A stretch of DNA of 64,000 nucleotides from Catonia carolina (Eukaryota > Arthropoda > Insecta > Hemiptera > Achilidae), in the NCBI GenBank assembly GCA_035578175.1, contig JAQMRL010000008.1:60630541-60694540 (forward strand), given 5' to 3'. Positions 35,040 through 44,534 of this stretch are shown here, piece after piece; position 1 is the first letter of the stretch, and every line of letters starts with the position of its first letter. The notes beneath the pieces are model-generated. The model was not told the origin of the DNA. It saw nothing but the letters and a program-made list of their open reading frames with translations, and searched no databases. The position numbers were made by a program, and so were the translations under genes.

Positions 35040-35620
35040 GTTTCTGGAAGCTCTTTTTGCATCCCAAATTTTCACCATTCGTTCACTGTAGGTTTTCTCA
35101 TTTCTTTTGTCCACCTGTGTTTTGTTTTTGCTCTTCATGGAAGCCCTTAAAGTCCATGATTAGTTATCTGAATTTGGTTTGGTTCATTAAGTTTTCTTCG
35201 TTTAATCCGGTTTTCTCAGTATACTTTCTGGCTTGTTTAAACCATTTATCTGACACCTTATGTCTATTGTTAAGTAACTTAAAAATTTGTTTTGTCAACC
35301 TACTTTCTTTTATTCAATACAGATGTCTAGGAAATTTTTATCTTCTTTTTCCAACCGTTTCCATCAATCGTTCGTTTTCCTTGTACAGTTCTTCTCGACC
35401 TCGTAACCTATATTGTCCATTTACTATTTTTGGATCCATTATCTTGTGGAGGATTTTTCTCTAAACTTTCCCTTCTTCTCTTAGACCGGCCTTCCCTGTT
35501 ATTCTAAGACATTCACTTGGGTACAGACACACAGGTTTTATCACAGTATAATTAAGTCTTATCTTGGCTTGCCTTGAGAGTGCTTTCTTCTTACACAAGT
35601 GGTGAGTTCAACGGAGTACG
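35040..35620 (-). pseudogene. LINE L-B relic, antisense
   Basis: On the minus strand, reading down from ~35620: TRSRRTVQGKRTIDGNGWKK (matching EQYRLRG, KKNERLMETVRKTK at 30.8 kb), then the 3' region with MRKPTVNEW and KELPETSTVSSRDLKLAL. Many stops. The hydrophobic plus-strand frame over the same bases is a shadow. Confidence 0.65.
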
Positions 35621-36223
35621 CCAGCCATCTTTCCTCGACTGCTGTTGTTCGCTTCCTTTTCACTGGTCTTTGGTTGTATTATCTCCTCGAAGTACTTAAA
35701 TCTATCAATTTTTCAAATTTTTCCGAGTTGTAACTTCAAGTGATGGGGATGTTTTGATGGTCATTATTTAGTTTTTACGAAGGAAATTATGTAGTCCTGA
35801 TTTCACAATTCCTTTTTTGTTAACAATTCATTAAACAAAAGAACCCTACTAAGCAAAACCTTCGTAAAGTAAGTAAATATCCTACAAACTGTTTTTCTAC
35901 GAATAAAATATACAACCTTTAGTTATGATATAGATTGTAAATAATCACATAAACATGGAGGAACGAAACAATTATCTAGCGTATCTTACCACATGGAGGT
36001 GAAAAATGGGTTTGGGAAAGTAGGAAAAAGCAAGGCTAGAAGCAATGGATGGTTTTTATGTCTATCGTTAATAACAAAAGATTGGCTGGATAACAAGACA
36101 AATGATGACTTTGTATATATTAGTAACTGATTATTATAATAAGTAACTATATATAGGGTGCAAAGAGAAGACGAAAAATATATTTAGAACTTTATGAGAT
36201 AATAATCTCATTGTGGATATTTT

Positions 36224-37160
36224 TTATGGTAAGATCCTAGGTAAGAGAGAAAAGGGAAGACGATGGAACCAGCACTTAAAAGAGTCAGTGGAACTATGAA
36301 ATTTATTAAGTATGTAATAAAATTACGTACATTGACATGAAATGAATGGATACTGATAGAAATTCATAGTTGCAATGATAGGGCGAGGTTTTTTTTAAGT
36401 ATCAATGAAAAATTTGTTTATTAACACATAATGTATGTACATATAAAAACAACAAGATACGAATCAAGAAAGGCATGTGCCAGAAAGATCCAATGTCCCC
36501 TATACTTTTTTATAACTGCCCTGGAAAACTTACTAACATAAAAACGAAGGAAACACAAGGGTATTATTATTTACAGAACCTATAAACAATTTTAGGTACG
36601 CTGACAACATCTTATTGGTTGCCAAACACGAGAAAGATACAGGCTATGCTGCAGGAACTCAACAAAAAAATCAGCTGGAGCAGAACTACACATGAAAAAA
36701 TAAAGTACCAAAAGTTATGACAAATATCGTAAACAACTAAAAATTCGGATTGGCAACATACTAGATCAAGAGTCAGAATACAATTACCTGAATTTCCAAA
36801 ACCAAAAAAAGAAAATCGAACTACAGAGAATCTGGGGTAGGGCGTAGTTGGCAAACTAAGCTATACACTGAAAAATAAAAACATATCCCAACATCTAGAA
36901 GACATACACTTTTAAGGTTGTATAAAACATTGGCGATAATTGGGGAGCTACATGGAAGTGAGGTGTGGGCACTATCAAATCAGAAACGAAATAGATTGCA
37001 GGGACAGAACTGAGGTTTCTGAGAGTGGTGAAGGAATGTGGATATATGTGATGAAATGAGCATTGTTAGTGTGGATGAGAGAATGAAAATTGAATGGCTC
37101 AACAGAAAAACGTTGTAACTGACAAAATTTACAAAAGTGAGGTTTCAGGGGGATACGTTC
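36224..37160 (+). pseudogene. LINE reverse transcriptase relics
   Basis: 36224-36300 reads GKILGKREKGRRWNQHLKES, a LINE C-terminal signature. From ~36470, DPMSPILFITALENL-like residues, then RYADNILLVAKHEKDTGYA near 36600 (RT motif C, where YADD has become YADN). YNYLNFQNQ, LHGSEVWALSNQKRNRLQG and MKIEWLNRK follow. Frameshifts throughout. Two different tails are probably adjacent. Confidence 0.7.
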
Positions 37161-37499
37161 TATAAATCCTTTGTTTGATCATAATAGTGAATTCTAACTA
37201 GTAGAATTGTAACTAAAATCTCGGAAATTCTTGAAATGAAATCGTCATACAGCTAAGAATCAGATGGTATCTTTCACTTTCTGCAAAAATTTGTTTTTGT
37301 TACTTGCAACGTTTTTCCGTTGACCCATTCAATTCATAAAAGGTACTGGTGCAGCCACTTGGAATAAATGAGAGAGGACCACTTACCCCACTTAGCCCTT
37401 GAGTACAAATCCACCGGTAAGAGAAGGGTTGGGTGCCTGAGATGGAGATGCTTTCCGGAACAGATCGAACTGCCTAATCCATAAAGTGAAGAAGAAATT

Positions 37500-38545
37500 A
37501 TTAATGTATTTCATTTGTTTTAACATCAGTAATGAAATCACTAAGTTAAATTTAAGTAAATTTTTTATGTTAAAATAAAAATCAGAAATTTACAATACAA
37601 TATTACATCAATAGACATTTTTTATCATCTCAAAAGTTAAACTTGTTTTAAACATCAACGTAACAAAATGAGACGATAAGAAACTCAAGTTATTTTGGGA
37701 ACTGGTCCCAGGTGTCGTTTCCAAAATATATAAAGTGGGGGTGAAGAGGAAACTTGTGTAAGTTAACAACGGCTCTCATCATTATCACAAACATTGCTGT
37801 TACTAATTCAATTAAAAAGATTAAATGCATAAGTTCTCTACCCTCCCTACCACGTTCCTTTCATTACTTCTAAAAGTTCTTTCCAGTAAAGAAAACTTTT
37901 CAAGAAGATTTCAGTACTTTATGTTGTTATTTGTCGTTTCTGTGTCAATTATAATTTAAAATACTGTACAAAACAGTGGAAGTGAAGAAGGGAAAAGACA
38001 AGGTGAAGTAGAAGAACAAAAGTTTAGTTTAAGTATACATCAATAAACAAATTGCTTACATTATTTGTACGTTAAGCTAACTTGTATATACTGTTTAATT
38101 AAGTATATAAATAATTTGTTAACATCTTAAAATTTATAATTATGACAACGCTAACAGTTCCGTTACTAATTTTTATTTAATAACTGCAATTAAATTACTA
38201 ATCTAAAATATATAATATTACCTATTTTATTTAATTAATCGTTATAATTAAGTTTGTTAAATGCATGATATTTTTTAATTAGCATAGTAAAACATTAAAA
38301 CACAAAATATTTTCTTTTTTTATTCCTTAATAACTTATTCCATCTACTTAATTTTTTTTAAATTTCTGTCCAACTTTTATAAATGTATTTTTACTTTACA
38401 AGTTTTTACAGTGTAGGATTTGTTAATTTGTTTGTTCTTTGCATTTTATAGAATGAGACATAAAAATATTTTATGTAAATGAAACATTTTCTTTTAATTC
38501 TTCTGAGTAGTTTTGAGTCAGATAATGATTATTTTTTAATTTTAT
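37500..38545. other. No gene recognised
   Basis: AT-rich. The stretch 37320-37480 may be LINE 3' sequence (GCLRWRCFPEQIEL-like frame). Confidence 0.4.
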
Positions 38546-38548
38546 TTT

Positions 38549-38698
38549 ACTTTATCTTGTCCTATATGAATGTATAGGAAAAGGATGCATTTTTTTCATG
38601 TCAATTTTTCGAAATAGAGTTTTCACCGGAAATACACATTTTCAGGCCCCCTGGACCCAATAAACATATTTTAGCAATTAGCCTCTGTGTGTGTGTCA
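38549..38698 (+). mobile_element. Helentron-like element, 5' fragment
   Basis: Terminus ACTTTATCTTGTCC, then CCTATATGAATGTATAGG and the block GAGTTTTCACCGGA, ending in a short (GT)n that joins an R1 copy. The left flank is TTTT. Confidence 0.7.
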
Positions 38699-38880
38699 TT
38701 TAAAGGGTAGAAAGTAAATGTTTTTCAGAGGACCCAGCATGCTGATAATCATACTTTTTATCTCAGTGAGGAAGGTAATGGTAAGTAAGTTAACTCACTT
38801 CTCGTTTTACTTAGAAAAGCCTCTAGAGCAGTGATTCTCAACCTTTTTTGCTCCACGACCCCCAAATAATAAAAATAAAT

Positions 38881-39262
38881 CGTCGTCGTCGTCGTCTTCC
38901 TTCAAGGATTAGGCACATTGCCTGTTCCGACTGCAAACTCCTTTATTAATCAATTCCATCTCTTACGAGGTCTGCCCACACTTCTCTTTCCTACTGGCTG
39001 ATAGGAGATGACTGCCCTGGGAATTCTTCCATCCTCCATGCGCTCCACATGATCCTTCCAGTTTTGTTTGGTTTCCTCGATTTTCTGCTATATGGAGGGT
39101 ATGTTGAGCTCTTTTCTGATCTCAGTATTATGGATTCTGTCTTCCCTAGTACAACCCTTCACTGCTCTTAGGAATCGCATTTCAGCAGCCTGTAACCTGC
39201 TCCATTCCTTCTTTTTATGTACCCAGGTTTCAGAACCATATAAAAGAGTGGGAATTTATTTA
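38881..39262 (-). pseudogene. 5'-truncated LINE insertion with (ACG)n tail and 11-bp TSD
   Basis: TAAAAATAAAT is duplicated at 38870-38880 and 39263-39273. On the minus strand the frame reads LLYGSETWVHKKKEWSRLQA, AEMRFLRAVKGCTREDRIHN, then RIPRAVISYQPVGKRSVGRP and RKRWN. This is the post-RT tail of a LINE ORF2. The 3' end is a (GAC)n-type microsatellite next to the TSD, a tail type known for several insect LINE clades. Confidence 0.88.
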
Positions 39263-39585
39263 TAAAAATAAATAAAATTAATATTTTGCAATCCTCCCAC
39301 CCCCCAATTATAATTGAATTTTGACTGTGATTATAAATGTAAAATGTTTTTTTTTTTAATGTTATATAACCAAACTGCACTAATTTTATGTCTTTAACCT
39401 TCCGAGACCCAACATTATAGTAGTCCTATACTATACCATGTAGTTGCATTGATTGAGATCCAGCAGTTTTATACGTGGTGCCTGGCTTGAGACCTATAGT
39501 AAAGAATACTATACTATACCAGACATATTGCACTGTTTGAGTCCTGATGAGAAACATTATGGTGCTTTGATTGAGAACGATGGTA

Positions 39586-40035
39586 GGGGAGACTGGGGGA
39601 ATCGCGCCGGAAAAATTGTGAAGAAAGAGATGCTGCCAATAAGGGCTTAAGATTAAACTTTAACCTTTTTCTTGTAAAGTTTTTCTTGAAAATATTAAGT
39701 TTATTTAAATGTTATACCCTTATTCAGTAAGTTTTCCTAAAACGTTTTGTTTTATATCATTTCCCACTATTTCCTTAGTTTTATTGGAGGTGGTGACATT
39801 ACCCCATGTGAATGGTGGAATTACCGTGGTACCTGGGGAAATCCCGGCACTGTGTAGACAAATAATAAAAAATAAATTAATCCATTTAGAGTTGCAGAAA
39901 AAGCAATCAAAAAATTTAGTTAAATACCAAACATCTATAGAATGTAATTTAAATTATAAGTATCAAATTATAAACAATTTAACATGAATAATAAAATATT
40001 TTCCTTTAAGGTGGCATGATTTCCCCGGTCTCCCC
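39586..40035. mobile_element. TA-flanked MITE, TIR GGGGAGAC
   Basis: Ends GGGGAGACTGGGGGAATC and (reverse) GGGGAGACCGGGGAAATC, with TA at 39584-39585 and 40036-40037. 450 bp, non-coding. GGGGAGACxGGG termini are a familiar motif in animal MITEs. Confidence 0.85.
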
Positions 40036-40442
40036 TATAGTATACTATACCTTGAATGCACTGGCATTTCACATACGTTTTATCTATTAAATTTGACTTT
40101 TTAACAGTGTACTCCATGTATTGGATCTTTGTTGTACTACAAAATATGATGATTTCTTTGTATTCTGTTTATCCTTATCAAAATGGCAGACAGTGCTTTT
40201 ACTTAATCTATAAGTGGAAAAAATTTCTCGGGCCTCAACCCTTGCACCTTACAAGTTTAGTATACTATACCTACGGGCAGAGGCGGTCCTAGCGGGTGGG
40301 CCGGGTGGGCCCGGGCCCACCCATTTTTAATATGACTTGACTGAAACAATAAAACTACGAGGATTTTTATTCACAACAAGATGGAAAACAATAATGGTTA
40401 CGATATTTACGTATCGCAAATGAGACAAATTAAACCTTATCT

Positions 40443-40583
40443 ATGGCACCGCAAAGACTTAGTAACCTGGCGATTGTATCCATAGAAAGAGAGTTAAGTT
40501 TTCCTTTAATGTCGGATCCAGATCCAGTTGTGGACGAGTTTGCAGCTCAAAAAGGAAGACGGCTACAGTTCAGTTTGTTTTAA
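40443..40583 (+). pseudogene. hAT transposase C-terminal dimerisation tail
   Basis: The frame reads MAPQRLSNLAIVSIERELSF, then SDPDPVVDEFAAQKGRR and stop. It resembles the end of the hAT dimerisation region in ZMYM-type hAT proteins (RLS-x-LA-x-x-SIE-x-E, then a short acidic stretch and FA-x-x-K-x-R). The rest of the transposase is deleted, since only ~165 bp separate this from the 5' end. Confidence 0.75.
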
Positions 40584-40947
40584 AGTAAACAATAATTGAG
40601 AGTTGACTAGTTTGTGTTATTTTATTTCTTCATAATTTTGACCAACATAATGGATTTGGACTTGATTTTTATATTTTCACACTGTTTTTGTAACTCCATG
40701 TACTGTATTTAAAGTGCTCAATTTAGTAAATTTCTTATAAAAATTACAAGGTTGTGTTCGTTTATTCAATACTAATCCTGAAATAAAGATAGAATGTGCT
40801 CAATCGGTTATCTACATGTATTCAATTTATAAAATCATAGACAAATATATATATATATATATACATGTTGTACTGTGTGCTGAATTTACTTTAGATAATA
40901 TTAAACCACCAGTAAACACACAAAATTAGCAAGAATGATCTTACCGT

Positions 40948-40997
40948 TAAGTTAATAGGGCCTTTTCAGATCCCTGGATCCATCATCAGTCAACTCA
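40948..40997 (-). ncRNA. Hammerhead-ribozyme-like motif, left arm
   Basis: The reverse strand has the same layout as the right-arm copy: TGAGTTGA, CTGATGA, a short stem II, GAAA, a self-complementary stem III (one change, AAGGCCCT), an A at the cleavage position, then TTAACTTA. Confidence 0.6.
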
Positions 40998-41068
40998 CAA
41001 ACACTATAAAATTCTTTCACTGGCAATGCATTGCCTTGTCAATTCAAGTCATGACTGATTAAAATTAT

Positions 41069-41644
41069 TTGTTACTAGTTAAAATTATTTCTTATCAAAC
41101 AGGTGTACCAATAGAAATCCTAATAAATGAATCTAAAAAATTTAATAATAAAAAATATATTTCTTACAACTACATAAATGAAAACACCAATAAAATAATA
41201 AATGTTTATAATAGAGATCAATACACGATTGCATTTAAACCAGCCAATGGTATTTCAAGATATTTCAGTTGCACAGAGGATTATTCATTGAATAAATATC
41301 ATCAAAGCAGTATCTATAAAATAAAATGCACGGATTGTGAGGCTATATATATAGGGAAAACAGATAGATCCTTTAAAGCCAGATTTTTGGAACACTTGAG
41401 GGCATTTAAGAATAAAAAGAAAACAGTTTCAAATGTAGCAGAGCACCTGATTTCCAACAAACATAAAATTACAGATATAGAAAATAATCTTGAAATCTTG
41501 GAAATTCGTAATGATAAAAATAAACTTGAACATTTGGAGAAATATTACATTTATAAACACAAAAATTTTAAACTAATAAACCACCAGGTAAATTTTGAGC
41601 AAGATGATCTATTTCTATTGGTACACCTGTTTGATAAAAAATAA
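41069..41644 (+). CDS. GIY-YIG endonuclease domain of a Penelope-like retroelement
   Basis: 191 codons, uninterrupted. Residues 81-83 SIY and 94-96 YIG form the GIY-YIG core. Arg105 (KARFLEH) and Glu125 (NVAEHL) sit where the catalytic residues are expected. IKCTDC (86-90) and later His residues fit the zinc-binding pattern of Penelope endonucleases. The ~75 residues before the domain resemble the linker between RT and endonuclease. The first ~16 residues (MLLVKIISYQTGVPIE) are read from the inverted left arm, so the apparent start is an artefact of the rearrangement. The last residues come from the right arm. In intact elements the nuclease nicks target DNA for reverse transcription. Here the RT is missing. 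The open frame suggests the insertion is fairly recent. Confidence 0.85.
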   Translation: MLLVKIISYQTGVPIEILINESKKFNNKKYISYNYINENTNKIINVYNRDQYTIAFKPANGISRYFSCTEDYSLNKYHQSSIYKIKCTDCEAIYIGKTDRSFKARFLEHLRAFKNKKKTVSNVAEHLISNKHKITDIENNLEILEIRNDKNKLEHLEKYYIYKHKNFKLINHQVNFEQDDLFLLVHLFDKK

Positions 41645-41731
41645 TTTTAACTAGTAACAAATAATTTTAATCAGTCATGACTTGAATTGACAAGGCAATG
41701 CATTGCCAGTGAAAGAATTTTATTGTGTTTG

Positions 41732-41781
41732 TGAGTTGACTGATGATGGATCCAGGGATCTGAAAAGGCCTTATTAACTTA
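41732..41781 (+). ncRNA. Hammerhead-ribozyme-like motif (type I, Penelope-style), right arm
   Basis: TGAGTTGA (41732-41739) can pair over 8 positions with TTAACTTA (41774-41781) as stem I. The core CTGATGA is at 41740-41746. Stem II GGATC-CAGG-GATCT has one unpaired T before it. Core GAA is at 41762-41764. Stem III AAGG/CCTT has no loop, which fits dimeric hammerheads. An A lies at the cleavage position (41773). Penelope-like elements are known to carry such minimal hammerheads. Confidence 0.65.
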
Positions 41782-42555
41782 ACGGTAAGATCATTCTTGC
41801 TAATTTTGTGTGTTTACTGGTGGTTTAATATTATCTAAAATATATATATATATATATGTTTTACATAGGTAAAAATAATGTACATTAAATATAAACAGCT
41901 ACTTTTTAACTTAAAAAATTAAAATATAAATAATGATATAAGTGGGCCCACCCAGAAAAAAATTTCTGGGGCGGCCACTGCCTACGGGTTTCTACCAATG
42001 CACGTCACTATTGATACGTCAGGACTCAACCAAAGCAACCTTCAAGTATAGTGTATTATACCGTTGGGTCACAATATATGCAACCCAAAAAAAATACCTC
42101 AATCCCAAGAGGTTAAAGAAAATACAGACAGTAACAAAAATTGAATACAACTATTGCTATTATTTTATATTGCTGCGTTCATACTTTTAAAATAGCGATG
42201 TGTATGAGCATGCATATATGACATGCACATACATGAGCAATTTACAAGTTCCAACTTGTTGTATACATGCACTTTGTAATTTGATCTCCTTCTCTAATAC
42301 TCACCGTGAGAGATGTTTGAAAATGCATGTGGTAAATGATTTTTTCTCATAAAATGATTATATGATTTCATCATTTTTTCGTGATCCTCCTATAATGACA
42401 CCAGGACCCTCATGGGGGTTGCGACACCCCAGATTGAGAATCACAGCTCTAGAGGTTCAAACCAGTCTTTCAGCTGGTGACCAAAACAACAACAACAACA
42501 GCAGTGGGTAATTATTGATTGAAACAGATTGAGCTGTTTGTTTAGTAACAAAAAA

Positions 42556-42863
42556 TCTGGTGTGAAACACTCACACGACTTTCTCTTGACAATGCAAATA
42601 ATGAAAAATATAACCTAACATTAGTAATAAAACATTAGAAATACCATAAACAAAAAACTAACCTCAAAAACCATAACCTTATTTTAATCATGAGTGAAAG
42701 ATGCAAAATGAAAATCAACCTCAGTTTGGCTTAAAATACAGAAAATCACTCTTTTACGCTAAACTAGGCTCTGTAGAGCAAAATGCTCTAAATAAAAGTT
42801 GTAGATCTTTTAATTTTCTTATAAATTTGATTATATAATATATTCATATAGGCAAGAGAAAGT
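42556..42863 (-). mobile_element. Helentron-like element, both ends, internal deletion
   Basis: The reverse strand starts ACTTTCTCTTGCC at 42863 with the CCTATATGAATATATtA-type palindrome. It ends with CAAGAGAAAGT, stem-loop GTGTGAGTGTTTCACACC and the terminal AGA at 42556. Flanks are A (T in element orientation). At 308 bp it defines the same two ends as the 959-bp copy. Confidence 0.8.
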
Positions 42864-43539
42864 AAAAATCAGTACATTTGAACTAGAAACAAAGTTAAAA
42901 TGGAACTCAAGCAAAAACCGAGCTCATTTAACTTTTTTGAACATTTATTATTGATGTGTTAACTCAATGGTGTCTAAAATAGGTTGGGTCTGACTCTTCA
43001 ATCTGTTCACCCAAAACTGATGCGTGAGCATCCAAACTACAAGGAGATTTCAGTCTACAGTTCAAGTTATAAAAATGTCAGATAATTTTTTCAATACACT
43101 ACTATACCTACAACTAATAATTAAAAAGCCTGCCTAATAATAGTATTAGTCTATCAAAATTGCATGAATAACTGTCTTGATACATTACCAAAAGACTTGA
43201 AATCATTGATGTTTTTTTTAAACACAAGCTAACCTATTTATTTTAAAATCCCAGGATGTAGAATTCATGACTGAATTTTGAAAGATTTATACTTATGTCT
43301 ACTTTAAAAACTGTACATACATGTAGATCATTTCTAAAATGATCTGTTTTCATATGAAAGGTTACATCCAAACAAAAAAAATAATACAATATTATGTTTA
43401 AAATTAAACAGTGAAGAGTACACATTTACTGTGAGTTGCACAGTTATTAGTTACATAATAAAAAAGCTGAGTACGAGGTGTGGCTATTAAATAACGAGAC
43501 TGACGTTGTAAAAAATTTTATTTTTATTTTATACATAAT

Positions 43540-44195
43540 TACTTATTGTCACCTTCAATATACACTCTTTCTCTTTCCCTACAATGCTTAATGCGAATTT
43601 TCCATTGTTGGAAACAGTGCTCGAAGTCATCTTCTGTCAGATCTATTGGGACAAGTGCTGCTTTCTCTTTTACAGCTTCCACAGACTCAAATCTTGTCCC
43701 TTTTAATACACATTTCACCTTAGGGAAAAGGTAGAAGTCATATCGTGCAAGATCTGGTAAATAAGGTGGATGTTCTAACACTGAGATGCTGTACTTGGCT
43801 AGGAACCTCTTGACAGATAATGCGGAATGAGCTGGCGCATTGTCTTGCTGGAGAACCCATGATTTGTTCTTCCACATTTCGAGGCGTTTTTCCTTACTCT
43901 TTGACGTAGTTTAGAATGTACCTCAAGGTAGTAATATTGATTAATTGTTTGACCTTCAGGAACCCAGTGAAGGTACACAATCCCATGGATATCAAAAAAA
44001 AAATCATCATTGCTTTGAATTTGGATTTGCTCATTCAAGCTTTTTTGGCTCTCGGGGAAGTTCGGCTCTTCCAGAGCATGGATTGGCACTTTGTTTCCGG
44101 ATCATAAATAAAAAACCACGTTCCATCACATGTTATTATCATTTCCAAAAATTTTGAGTCATTTTCAAAGTTTCAGTACAATCATTTTTGAGCGG
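43540..44195 (-). pseudogene. mariner transposase, catalytic half, frameshifted
   Basis: On the minus strand from ~44190: a broken segment with ITCDGTWFF-like residues (first catalytic Asp region), then FFDIHGIVYLHWVPEGQTIN and YYYLEVHSKLRQRVRK. After a frameshift come NKSWVLQQDNAPAHSALSVK (second Asp), EHPPYLPDLARYDFYLFPKV (third Asp), LTEDDFEHCFQQWKIRIKHC and YIEGDNK-stop. This is a mariner-family (DD34D-type) transposase without its N-terminal DNA-binding half. Confidence 0.9.
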
Positions 44196-44196
44196 C

Positions 44197-44313
44197 ATGT
44201 GTCCTGAAGGAGCTGACAGAAGATGACTTCCAGCACTGTTTCCAGCAATGGAAAATTCGCATGAAGCGTTGTAGGGATAGAGAAGGAGTGTATATTGAAG
44301 GTGACAATAAGTG
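44197..44313 (+). pseudogene. Duplicated mariner transposase C-terminus (inverted copy)
   Basis: The plus-strand frame reads LKELTEDDFQHCFQQWKIRM, KRCRDREGVYIEGDNK and stop. It is a close copy of the minus-strand C-terminus at 43540-43640, and contains nothing upstream of it. Confidence 0.88.
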
Positions 44314-44534
44314 ATTATGCATAAAATTAAAATTAAATTTTTTACGTCAGTCTCGTTATTTAATAGCCACACCTTGTACATCATTAAAATATGTGTGTTT
44401 GGAATAGGTTAGTAATGCTAATTAATTTATTCTTACATAATTTCCTGTTCACACATTATAGAAGATTACTGCTTAATCATAATTTCATAGTGTGAAGAAA
44501 CAAAAACTTACAGTGAAGTTTCTAGGAATGTCAT

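Larger units (their letters stand above)
40891..41840 (+). mobile_element. Penelope-like element fragment with inverted arms
   Basis: 40891-41118 and 41611-41840 are nearly exact inverted copies (about 230 bp). Each starts from TAGATAATATTAAACCACCA at the outside. Both sides abut (TA)n tracts. The space between encodes a GIY-YIG endonuclease of Penelope type but no reverse transcriptase. Each arm contains one hammerhead-like motif. The arm sequence is the 3' end of the retroelement, so the left arm appears to be an inverted copy of the 3' end. Confidence 0.8.
40278..41980 (+). mobile_element. hAT element 2 with C-terminal transposase remnant
   Basis: Ends CAGAGGCGGTCCTAGC and (reverse) CAGTGGCCGCCCCAG, flanked by a perfect 8-bp TSD CCTACGGG at 40270-40277 and 41981-41988. 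It retains only the end of a transposase, then a 3' region into which a Penelope-like fragment has inserted. Confidence 0.93.
39398..42112. mobile_element. Probable TTAA (piggyBac-like) element inside hAT 1
   Basis: TTAA at 39394-39397 and 42113-42116. The ends CCTTCCGAGACCC and (reverse) CCTCTTGGGATTG are only loosely similar. A subterminal GACCCAAC block followed by TATA-rich sequence is inverted at both ends (39406 and ~42070). ATACTATACC is repeated at 39428, 39509, 40041 and 40261. No transposase is visible. Confidence 0.45.
38829..42446. mobile_element. hAT element 1 (Charlie-like ends), host of further insertions
   Basis: Ends CAGTGATTCTCAACCTTTTT and (reverse) CTGTGATTCTCAATCTGGGG, flanked by a perfect 8-bp TSD CTCTAGAG at 38821-38828 and 42447-42454. 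No transposase of its own is visible. Once the nested insertions are removed, about 0.5 kb remains, so it was a MITE. Confidence 0.9.
38698..42505 (+). repeat. R1 repeat copy 5, split by a 3.6-kb hAT
   Basis: The first part is 38698-38828 and the second 42447-42505. The second ends in AACAACAACAACAACAGCAG. The break is at CTCTAGAG, which is duplicated. Together the parts give a continuous R1 sequence (GCCTCTAGAGGTTCAAACC). Confidence 0.88.
43474..44376 (-). mobile_element. mariner element with inverted 3'-end duplication
   Basis: TA flanks at 43472-43473 and 44377-44378. The TIR core GGTGTGGCTATTAAATAACG is followed by AGACTGACG. The inverted similarity continues ~175 bp, far beyond normal mariner TIRs, and includes the transposase C-terminus at both ends: minus strand at the left, plus strand at 44197-44313. 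The 5' end of the element has been replaced by an inverted copy of its 3' end. Confidence 0.9.

Noticed and set aside
35057..35464. Hydrophobic 135-codon ORF that could be a membrane protein
   Set aside because: It is antisense to a LINE L-B relic whose protein matches other copies in the window; the hydrophobicity reflects T-rich antisense codons.
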